Below are positions 1 to 5,313 of a stretch of DNA of 5,595 nt, piece by piece. Source of the DNA: Betaproteobacteria bacterium (GTDB lineage Bacteria > Pseudomonadota > Gammaproteobacteria > Burkholderiales > SG8-41); NCBI GenBank assembly GCA_021414185.1, contig JAIOOZ010000047.1:1-5595 (forward strand), written 5' to 3'. Positions within the stretch are counted from its first letter, which is position 1. Each line of letters starts with the position of its first letter. Both the position numbers and the translations under genes were made by a program. Below the pieces are notes generated by a model. The model saw only the letters and a program-made list of their open reading frames with translations. It was not told the origin of the DNA and did not search any database.

Positions 1-159
1 TTCCGTGACCTGGTAGCCCTTACCCTGCGGCGTTGCGGCCTCGGCCGCGCGCTCCGGCTCAGCGCCCTTATGCGTGATCGCAACGGCCGCCGCGGCGGCG
101 CCACCGACGCCTAGCGTGGCGAGAAATTTTCTGCGGCTGGAACTGGGTTTGGTCGTCAT
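1..159 (-). CDS. Formate dehydrogenase region TAT-target protein (partial, N-terminal 53 residues)
   Basis: Small protein with a twin-arginine signal, cut by the left edge. The ATG at 159-157 opens a frame that stays open for all 53 visible codons. Residues 8-13 read SRRKFL, close to the Tat consensus SRRxFLK, followed by an Ala/Gly-rich hydrophobic stretch to about residue 28. The visible end, PQGKGYQVTE, resembles the conserved C-terminal half of the short 'formate dehydrogenase region TAT target' family, usually about 60-70 residues, so perhaps only 10-20 residues are missing. The family sits just before the Fdh catalytic subunit gene; its role is not firmly known, but association with, or help in exporting, the enzyme is the usual suggestion. 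It follows the TorD-like gene by 19 bases and has the best ribosome site on this strand (GAGGAG, 6-base spacing). The family call is from memory of the motif and context; no signal-peptidase site was assigned. Confidence 0.85.
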   Translation of the reverse strand, partial: MTTKPSSSRRKFLATLGVGGAAAAAVAITHKGAEPERAAEAATPQGKGYQVTE

Positions 160-165
160 GGCGTG

Positions 166-171
166 CTCCTC
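166..171 (-). promoter_or_regulatory. Ribosome binding site of the TAT-target gene
   Basis: GAGGAG on the minus strand, six bases before the ATG at 159. It is the clearest Shine-Dalgarno sequence in the minus-strand operon and fixes this start. The genes ahead of it have weak or no visible site, which suggests that this small protein is translated more strongly than its neighbours. Confidence 0.75.
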
Positions 172-178
172 GGTGACA

Positions 179-823
179 TCAGCCCATGTCGAAGGCTGTA
201 TTTTCGACGGCAAAAAATTCGCGCAAAAGCTGCGCGACGTGCTTGTAGAAATCGGTTTGATTGGCGCTGATGACGGCGGCGCTGAGCTGCGCGTGCCAGG
301 GCTGGAGGTGCCGGCGAAAAAAATCGCGCTGTAAATCAAGCGCCGCGGGAGGCGTATCGGCATCGCCCGCTATCAGAAAACGCATCACGTCGCACAGTGC
401 TGACACATGATCCTCCGATTCGTGACGATCGCCGCGCCGCGCCAGTCCCATCTTGGTGAGATCATCGCGCAAATATGCCAGCGGCTTCTCGTGCAGGAAC
501 CCTGCTACATAAAACGAGCCATACAACATCACCGGTTGCCGTCCCGTCCCGATAAATGCCGCATCGAACTCGTCCTTCACCGCTTCTGCATCCGCTTGCG
601 CGGCGGCTTGTTGCAATGCACGCCATGCCAGGCAAAAGTCGGAAACTGATCCATCATTGCATATGACAGAAGCGGTTGCAATAACGTGGAGCAATTCTTT
701 CGTCGGTGCCTGATAAAAAAGGCTGCTGAGCAGCGCATATACCTCGGCGCGCGCGCTTTCCCCGGCGTCCACCGCTTCGCTCATGTGTGCAATTTTGTGC
801 GGCGCATCATTGTTGGCCATCAT
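179..823 (-). CDS. TorD/DmsD-family molecular chaperone for formate dehydrogenase
   Basis: A 214-residue cytoplasmic redox-enzyme maturation chaperone, normal in length for the TorD/DmsD/NarJ superfamily. Such proteins bind the Tat signal or apo-form of a molybdoenzyme until its cofactor is loaded. Seen here: an N-terminal helix with RAEVYALLSSLFYQAP (25-40), matching the Y-x-LLS-x-LF start of the family; a central segment at 83-120 with F-x-GTG and YGSFY; the signature E-x-x-D-H at 135-139 followed by LCDVMRFL; and HLQPW at 172-176 ahead of the C-terminal helices. The start at 823 overlaps the preceding stop as ATGA and has no Shine-Dalgarno sequence, so it is probably translated by coupling; a second ATG follows immediately (820). 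The neighbouring TAT-target, moaA and fdhD genes point to formate dehydrogenase as client rather than TMAO or DMSO reductase. The client is inferred from context. Confidence 0.9.
   Translation of the reverse strand: MMANNDAPHKIAHMSEAVDAGESARAEVYALLSSLFYQAPTKELLHVIATASVICNDGSVSDFCLAWRALQQAAAQADAEAVKDEFDAAFIGTGRQPVMLYGSFYVAGFLHEKPLAYLRDDLTKMGLARRGDRHESEDHVSALCDVMRFLIAGDADTPPAALDLQRDFFRRHLQPWHAQLSAAVISANQTDFYKHVAQLLREFFAVENTAFDMG
820..823 (-). other. ATGA stop/start overlap (translational coupling)
   Basis: The TGA stop of the multi-[4Fe-4S] protein gene (822-820) shares bases with the ATG of the TorD-like gene (823-821). No Shine-Dalgarno sequence is visible in the 17 bases before it, so termination-reinitiation is the likely way the chaperone is made. 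Confidence 0.8.
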
Positions 824-2907
824 TTGAGATCGTGAATGGACCCGTGCTGGGCGTTGTGCATGAGGTCGATCACCCGGCAGTCAGCGCACATCTTCAGCCG
901 TTCGAGCGCACCCGGTGCGCTGAACATGGAGTGAGCACCCAGCCGGCCCAGCATGTTGTCTATCATCTGCCTGGTGGCGAACGGCTTGCCGCACTTGGTG
1001 CACGCGAATACTTCCGCCTCGTTCAACACCACTGCGGTCTTGGCCGCAGGCGTCAACAGCAACCGGCTCGCCAGACTGATAGCGTCTTCCGGACAGGTTT
1101 TCTCGCACAAACCGCATTGCACGCAATTGCGCTCGATGAACCTTAACTGCGGCAGCTCTTTGGAATCGAGCAAAGCGCTTTCCGGACAGGCGCCGACGCA
1201 GGCCATGCACAAAGTGCACTTCTGCTTGTCGACCACGACGGCGCCGAACGGCGCGCCGGCCGGCAGGCCGACCTCTGGTTGCGGCGATGGCGCATGTTTG
1301 AGCAGGTGGTCGAAAATGAAATCGAGTGTCGTGCGTTTTTCGTTCGACAGATTGAAGGTTGCGGCGGTCGGCGCAGCGGGCGCCGCAGGCAACCCCCAAA
1401 CCGCGGCTTCCAGCCCAGCGCTGTCGCGGGCTTCGATCAGTTCGAAATGCCGCTTGCCATAACCCAGCGCCGTCAGTATCTGTTGCGCGTAACCCATCTC
1501 GCGTTTTAGCGCCGACAAATAATCCGGCGCCTCCGTTCCGGCACTGACTATCACGACCTGCGCCGCGCCATACGCGATCGCGCCGAGCAGAGTATCTATG
1601 CCCAGCGACGCAATATGGAATGCCTCGAGCGGGATCACCCGGGCAGGCAGCCCTTTGCCGTGTCGGCCGAGCCGCATGACAAGTTCGCGGCCATCGTTCG
1701 CGTTGTGAAAGAGCACGCACGCCTGCTTGCCGCCGGCTTTGGCGTAGGTGCCCAGCAGCGTTTTCAGGCGCATACCGGCATCGGCCACGCGCGGATAAGC
1801 ATAGGTCATCGCACCGGAGGGGCAGACGCTCGCACACGCGCCGCAGCCCATGCACAGATGCGGCTCGACTTTGACGTGATCGCCGTCGGCGCTGATCGCT
1901 GCGGTCGAGCAGATATCGATGCATTGCGTGCAGCCGGCGATCTCGGACCTGCTGTGGGCGCAGATTTTTTCGCGGTAAACGAAGAATTTCGGCTTTTCGA
2001 ATTCGCCGGTCATGGTCGCCAGTTCGCGCGCCGCCTGCGCCTGCTTGAGCGGATCGCTGCCCGGCGCGAAATAACCCTGCGGTGGCTGATGCAATTTGAT
2101 GAGTGGCTTGGCAGACAAATCGAGCACGAGATCGCAGCGCTCGTTGCGCGCAGGTTCGTTGCGTTCAAAATCAATGGCGCGCACGTCGCCGCACGCTTTC
2201 ACGCACTGCCGGTGTGCCTTGCATTTGTCCAGATCGATCTGGTAGCTGTAGTCGATCGCATGCTCGGGACACGCGGGAATACAGGCGTTGCAACGTGTAC
2301 AGGCTTCGAGATCGATCGGGTTGCCCTGCTCCCATGCGACGTCGAATGCGCCCAGATACCCGGCGACTTTGACGTCGCGCCCGGAATACACCGGGTAGCG
2401 GCGTTCCAACGGCAGTTCAGCGCGGCCGCTGCCGTCAGCGATCAGCACACTGACTTGCAGTTGCGCGGCAAGACTGTCGGCCCATTTCAACGCGGCGTCA
2501 GCCGGCCCGATGATCAGCAACTGTCCGTGCGACTGGTACCGCACCAGCGGCACCGGTTCGGGCTCCGGTAAATCCGCGACCGCCAGCAGCGCCGCAATTT
2601 TCGGCGCCGCCGCGGCCGCATCGGCCGACCAGCCTGCTGTCTCGCGAATATTGGCGAAGCGGATATTGCCCGCCGCCTGGAATTGCTCATGCAGTTCGGT
2701 GAAGAGCGGCGCTTCCTGCGTGCACGCCACCAGCAGGTCCTCCCCGCTTTTGGCGGCAGCCTCGAATGCAGCGACATGGCGGCGGCACAACTCGCTGTGG
2801 ATGTGCGGTCCTGCGCTTGCCCCCAGCGCGCCCGCGACCGCTTTGCCATCGAACTGCATGGTGCGATTGCAATTGCACAACAACAGTTTATGCCGTGGCT
2901 CGGTCAT
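820..2907 (-). CDS. Formate dehydrogenase-associated multi-[4Fe-4S] protein with HdrA-like N-terminus
   Basis: A 695-residue iron-sulfur protein with no Tat or Sec signal and no membrane segment seen, so probably cytoplasmic. Order: CNC (11-13) and an HdrA-like N-terminal domain to about 112, with ANIRE at 85-89; a short remnant of a dinucleotide-binding fold (128-195); a ferredoxin pair, C203/206/209/213 with C229/H232/C235/C239; a second pair, C316/326/329/333 with C352/355/358/362; a segment resembling MvhD/FlpD without cysteines (395-493); a third pair, C564/567/570/574 with C595/598/601/605; and a C-terminal CxxC-CxxC (636/639 and 674/677) that could bind zinc or iron. Up to six [4Fe-4S] clusters are possible. 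Proteins of this type are usually labelled only '4Fe-4S binding protein' and occur beside fdh genes. Electron transfer for, or cluster supply to, formate dehydrogenase is inferred. The ATG at 2907 is the only usual start in the open frame, although no good Shine-Dalgarno sequence precedes it. Confidence 0.9.
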   Translation of the reverse strand: MTEPRHKLLLCNCNRTMQFDGKAVAGALGASAGPHIHSELCRRHVAAFEAAAKSGEDLLVACTQEAPLFTELHEQFQAAGNIRFANIRETAGWSADAAAAAPKIAALLAVADLPEPEPVPLVRYQSHGQLLIIGPADAALKWADSLAAQLQVSVLIADGSGRAELPLERRYPVYSGRDVKVAGYLGAFDVAWEQGNPIDLEACTRCNACIPACPEHAIDYSYQIDLDKCKAHRQCVKACGDVRAIDFERNEPARNERCDLVLDLSAKPLIKLHQPPQGYFAPGSDPLKQAQAARELATMTGEFEKPKFFVYREKICAHSRSEIAGCTQCIDICSTAAISADGDHVKVEPHLCMGCGACASVCPSGAMTYAYPRVADAGMRLKTLLGTYAKAGGKQACVLFHNANDGRELVMRLGRHGKGLPARVIPLEAFHIASLGIDTLLGAIAYGAAQVVIVSAGTEAPDYLSALKREMGYAQQILTALGYGKRHFELIEARDSAGLEAAVWGLPAAPAAPTAATFNLSNEKRTTLDFIFDHLLKHAPSPQPEVGLPAGAPFGAVVVDKQKCTLCMACVGACPESALLDSKELPQLRFIERNCVQCGLCEKTCPEDAISLASRLLLTPAAKTAVVLNEAEVFACTKCGKPFATRQMIDNMLGRLGAHSMFSAPGALERLKMCADCRVIDLMHNAQHGSIHDLK

Positions 2908-2977
2908 GAAATGAGAGATCGAATGATGGGCGCCGTAATCAACGTGCGCAGATACTAGCTAAATCCTCTGCCCGGCG

Positions 2978-3526
2978 CTACGACTTCCGTTCGGCTGCCG
3001 CGTCCGCCGCCGGTTCCGCCGCAGTTGGCTGCGCATTCGCTGCCGGCACTACCTCAGGCGGCGGCGCGATTTCGTCGGCGGGCAGCGTCGATTGTTCCGT
3101 GGGCGGCAGCGCGCTGTTTTCCAGGGGCGGTGGCGCAAATCTTGCCGCGGTTTCTTCTTTGGTTTCTTTCGCCCATGCGAGGATATTCTGCGCCTGCCGC
3201 AAGCCGGCGAGCATGGCGGGCGGAATGGGATTGGGCTGCGAGTAATCGTCGATATAGGTATCGAGACCGTCCATGATATTGAAATGCGGGTCGCTGAACA
3301 GTTTTTTGAGCGCTGCGCGGCGCAGGTTGTCGTCGACCTTGGGATGCATGAAACCGCTGAAATCCGATTCCAGTGTCAGTTCGTTCACCGGCGGCAACAC
3401 GGGGACAGGTGCGTCTGCTGCAACCACGGGTTGCGCCGCCGGCGGTTGCTCGCGCGCTTCCTGCTTTCTACGCGACCAGCGCGACAGAAATTCGCTGTCA
3501 CCGGATTTTTTTTCGTCGTCGCTCAT
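2978..3526 (-). CDS. DUF3306-type protein
   Basis: A 182-residue protein of unknown function. The conserved part begins with FLSRWSRRK (13-21) and continues through LTLESDFSGFM (50-60), a basic helix LRRAALKKLFSDPHFN (68-83), MDGLDTYIDDYS (85-96) and PPAMLAGLRQAQ (102-112). These match my memory of DUF3306, a family found in fdh loci. From about residue 131 the tail is rich in Pro, Ala and Glu and probably disordered; such tails vary between species. No signal peptide, membrane helix or cysteine is visible, so it is unlikely to hold an iron-sulfur cluster. The gene starts four bases after the DUF3305 stop, and the two probably share one transcript. GGATAAG in the end of the upstream gene is a weak possible ribosome site. 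The function is not known; a scaffold or assembly role in Fdh maturation is only inferred from context. Confidence 0.85.
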   Translation of the reverse strand: MSDDEKKSGDSEFLSRWSRRKQEAREQPPAAQPVVAADAPVPVLPPVNELTLESDFSGFMHPKVDDNLRRAALKKLFSDPHFNIMDGLDTYIDDYSQPNPIPPAMLAGLRQAQNILAWAKETKEETAARFAPPPLENSALPPTEQSTLPADEIAPPPEVVPAANAQPTAAEPAADAAAERKS

Positions 3527-3530
3527 GCGC

Positions 3531-4025
3531 TTATCCGCTGTTGCCCATGCGGCCCTTGTCCTTGCTGCTCGCGTAGCGCTTGGCCTTTTTCACTTCCGGC
3601 GTGTAATGCAGCGTGGCGAATTCGCGCATCCAAGGCACCAACTCCGGCGGCAGCGGCACGCCATCCACGCTTTCATCGCTGTCCATCCAGCGCACGCCCT
3701 CGTGATAGCTGACGGTCACGCGCTGGGGCCGCGCCACCTCGTCTTCCATTCGCCACAGCACGAAAACCTTGGGGTCCGGCGACGTGATGTTCAGCAAATA
3801 GCCTTCGGCTTCGTCGCGATACAGGCGTATCTCATGTCCGGGAAATGCGATGCGGGTCAGTTGGTCGCTGCGCTCGATGACCTGCTCGGCGCTACCGGCC
3901 GGCGCCGTGTCGCGCACAACGCCTTTCGCTTCCCATTGCACGGTCTGCCAGCGGTTGCCCGCTAGAGCTTTGCATTCCATGATGACCGTCACTGGATAGA
4001 CGGTGGCGGGTCGGCTGGCGTTCAT
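3531..4025 (-). CDS. DUF3305-type protein
   Basis: A 164-residue protein of unknown function from the start chosen here. It begins MNASRPATVYPVTVIMECK; the stretch NRWQTVQWEAKGVV, the central SPDPKVFVLWRME, the YHEGVRWMDSDE segment and the PPELVPWMREF...HYTPE end fit my memory of DUF3305, a short family paired with DUF3306 in formate dehydrogenase loci. No signal peptide or membrane segment is seen and there is only one Cys (residue 18). A GTG at 4118 would add 31 residues in frame, but that extension does not look like the family N-terminus, so the ATG at 4025 is preferred. Neither start has a convincing Shine-Dalgarno sequence. It is the first gene of the minus-strand operon, divergent from moaA. 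The function is unknown. Confidence 0.85.
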   Translation of the reverse strand: MNASRPATVYPVTVIMECKALAGNRWQTVQWEAKGVVRDTAPAGSAEQVIERSDQLTRIAFPGHEIRLYRDEAEGYLLNITSPDPKVFVLWRMEDEVARPQRVTVSYHEGVRWMDSDESVDGVPLPPELVPWMREFATLHYTPEVKKAKRYASSKDKGRMGNSG

Positions 4026-4084
4026 AGAACGGCGATTGTGCGCCTGCCCTCGGCGGAATTCAATCGGCAGTTCCAGCCAAATGG

Positions 4085-4096
4085 TTGATTTATCAA
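4085..4096. promoter_or_regulatory. Short palindrome resembling a contracted FNR/CRP-type box
   Basis: TTGATTTATCAA has 5-base arms TTGAT/ATCAA, identical to the half-sites of the anaerobic regulator FNR, but 2 bases apart instead of the usual 4. It lies in the divergent region, about 60 bases upstream of the chosen DUF3305 start. Anaerobic control of an fdh locus would make sense, but with this spacing the dimer geometry would be wrong, so the assignment is weak. Confidence 0.25.
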
Positions 4097-4107
4097 TAGT
4101 GTTTTCC

Positions 4108-4137
4108 TTGCCGCCCACTGAGTTCTTTTGCCATAAT
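4108..4137 (+). promoter_or_regulatory. moaA: Candidate sigma-70 promoter for moaA-fdhD
   Basis: TTGCCG (4108-4113), an 18-base spacer and CATAAT (4132-4137) form a fair sigma-70-like pair on the plus strand. Transcription would start near 4144, leaving a leader of about 44 bases before the moaA start. That is too short for a molybdenum-cofactor riboswitch. It is read by eye only. Confidence 0.4.
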
Positions 4138-4187
4138 CACCCCCCTGTCACCCGCACTACCTGACCGCCTGCGCGCGAAAGAACAAC

Positions 4188-5228
4188 TTGGACCATCCGG
4201 TTTTACCCGTTGCGGCAAATACCCCCCAGGTCGTTGACCGCCTGGGGCGGCCGCTGCGCGACCTGCGTATATCGGTGACCGACCGCTGCAACTTCCGCTG
4301 CGTCTACTGCATGCCGAAAGAGGTGTTCGGCAAGGACTACCAGTTCCTCGAGCATAAAGAACTGCTGACGTTCGAGGAAATCGCGCGGCTGGCGCGCATC
4401 TTCACGCGCCACGGCATCGAAAAAATCCGGCTCACCGGCGGCGAGCCGCTGGTGCGCCGCAAACTCGAGGATCTGATCGCGCTGCTGGCCGCGATCCCCG
4501 GCCTCGATTTGACGCTCACCACCAACGGCTCTTTGCTCGCCAAAAAAGCGCATGCCTTGAAAGCGGCGGGACTCAAACGCATTACCGTAAGCCTCGATTC
4601 GCTCGACGATGCGGTGTTCATGAAAATGAACGACGTTGATTTCCCGGTCGCGCGCGTGCTCGAAGGCATTGATGCCGCGGCTGCAGCGGGCCTGGCACCG
4701 GTCAAGATCAACATGGTGGTCAAGCGTGGCGTCAACGATGCCAGCGTCGCCGCGATGGCGCGCCATTTTCGCGGCAGCGGTCATATCCTGCGCTTCATCG
4801 AATACATGGACGTCGGCCATACCAACGGCTGGCGCATGGACGACGTCGTCACCGCCAAAGAAATCATCGCCCTGATCAATGCCGAAGCGCCGCTTGAGCA
4901 ATGCGATCCGAATTACACGGGTGAAGTAGCCGAACGCTGGCGCTATCGGGACGGCAGCGGCGAAATCGGTGTGATCGCCTCGGTAACCCAGGCCTTCTGC
5001 CGCGACTGCACGCGCGCGCGGCTGTCGACCGAAGGCAGCCTTTACACCTGTTTGTTCGCCACCACCGGCCATCCGCTCAAAGCGCTGCTGCGCGGCGGCG
5101 CCTCCGACGATGAGATCTCCGACGCGATTGCCGGCGTCTGGCGCAAGCGCGCGGACCGCTATTCGGAAATCCGCAGCGCCGAAACGGTCAAGCTGCACAA
5201 GGTCGAAATGTCGTATATCGGAGGGTAA
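4188..5228 (+). CDS. moaA: GTP 3',8-cyclase MoaA (molybdenum cofactor synthesis)
   Basis: A radical-SAM enzyme of 346 residues, within the usual MoaA length, that converts GTP to 3',8-cyclo-7,8-dihydro-GTP, the precursor MoaC turns into cyclic pyranopterin monophosphate. It carries the N-terminal SAM cluster motif C34-x3-C38-x2-C41 in TDRCNFRCVYCMP, the GGEP motif at 84-87, the C-terminal substrate-binding [4Fe-4S] cysteines C271, C274 and C288, the adjacent R276/R278, and the C-terminal Gly-Gly (345-346) needed for MoaA activity. All catalytic elements seem intact. The start is taken as TTG at 4188, preceded by a purine run (AAAGAA) four bases away; no ATG or GTG lies upstream in the open frame (a CTG at 4161 is possible) and the conserved region begins at about residue 16. 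The gene diverges from the DUF3305 operon and precedes fdhD, which suggests a copy tied to formate dehydrogenase cofactor supply. The stop codon lies inside the following repeat. Confidence 0.97.
   Translation: MDHPVLPVAANTPQVVDRLGRPLRDLRISVTDRCNFRCVYCMPKEVFGKDYQFLEHKELLTFEEIARLARIFTRHGIEKIRLTGGEPLVRRKLEDLIALLAAIPGLDLTLTTNGSLLAKKAHALKAAGLKRITVSLDSLDDAVFMKMNDVDFPVARVLEGIDAAAAAGLAPVKINMVVKRGVNDASVAAMARHFRGSGHILRFIEYMDVGHTNGWRMDDVVTAKEIIALINAEAPLEQCDPNYTGEVAERWRYRDGSGEIGVIASVTQAFCRDCTRARLSTEGSLYTCLFATTGHPLKALLRGGASDDEISDAIAGVWRKRADRYSEIRSAETVKLHKVEMSYIGG
5220..5225 (+). promoter_or_regulatory. Strong Shine-Dalgarno sequence displaced from fdhD
   Basis: GGAGGG forms the two conserved C-terminal glycine codons of moaA and is also a near-perfect Shine-Dalgarno sequence. 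It is now 88 bases from the fdhD ATG (5314), which has no such site of its own. Without the intervening repeat the spacing would be about 5-8 bases. Whether it still serves fdhD is inference. Confidence 0.4.
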
Positions 5229-5308
5229 TGAGCGATGAGCAATGGGTGATGGGTAAAAGCAGAAAAACTTGTATTAACAACTCATTACTCATCACTCATA
5301 ACTCATCA
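5226..5308. repeat. Inverted repeat built of 7-base units between moaA and fdhD
   Basis: The left arm (5226-5253) has four 7-base units, TAATGAG, CGATGAG, CAATGGG and TGATGGG. The right arm (5281-5308) has four units of the opposite sense, CTCATTA, CTCATCA, CTCATAA and CTCATCA. A 27-base AT-rich loop separates them. The arms can pair over 28 positions with about five mismatches and three G-U pairs. The moaA stop TAA is the first three bases of the left arm. No T-run follows, so it is not a standard terminator. It may be a small mobile or expanding repeat; no transposase gene is present. Base composition differs from the GC-rich genes around it. Confidence 0.8.
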
Positions 5309-5313
5309 CTTGC

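Noticed and set aside
1615..2571. Long open frame on the plus strand, opposite the polyferredoxin gene
   Set aside because: It is antisense to a gene with clear cysteine motifs, has no recognisable domain and is Arg/Ala/His-rich, as expected from the shadow of GC-rich codons.
4060..4085. Sigma-54 promoter on the minus strand (TGGCTGGAACTGCC)
   Set aside because: GG and GC are 8 bases apart rather than the 10 needed for -24/-12 elements.
4026..4118. 31-residue N-terminal extension of the DUF3305 protein from a GTG start
   Set aside because: The extension has no resemblance to the family N-terminus, includes the palindrome at 4085-4096 and has no better ribosome site than the ATG at 4025.
4138..4187. 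Molybdenum-cofactor riboswitch before moaA
   Set aside because: The leader is about 50 bases, too short for the Moco RNA, and no matching stem structure is visible.
4203..5198. Long open frame on the minus strand, opposite moaA
   Set aside because: moaA is unmistakable in the other strand; the antisense product shows no known motif and has the composition of a codon shadow.
5226..5308. Repeat as a rho-independent terminator of moaA
   Set aside because: The arms are AT-rich and mismatched, the loop is 27 bases, and there is no T-run after the stem on either strand.
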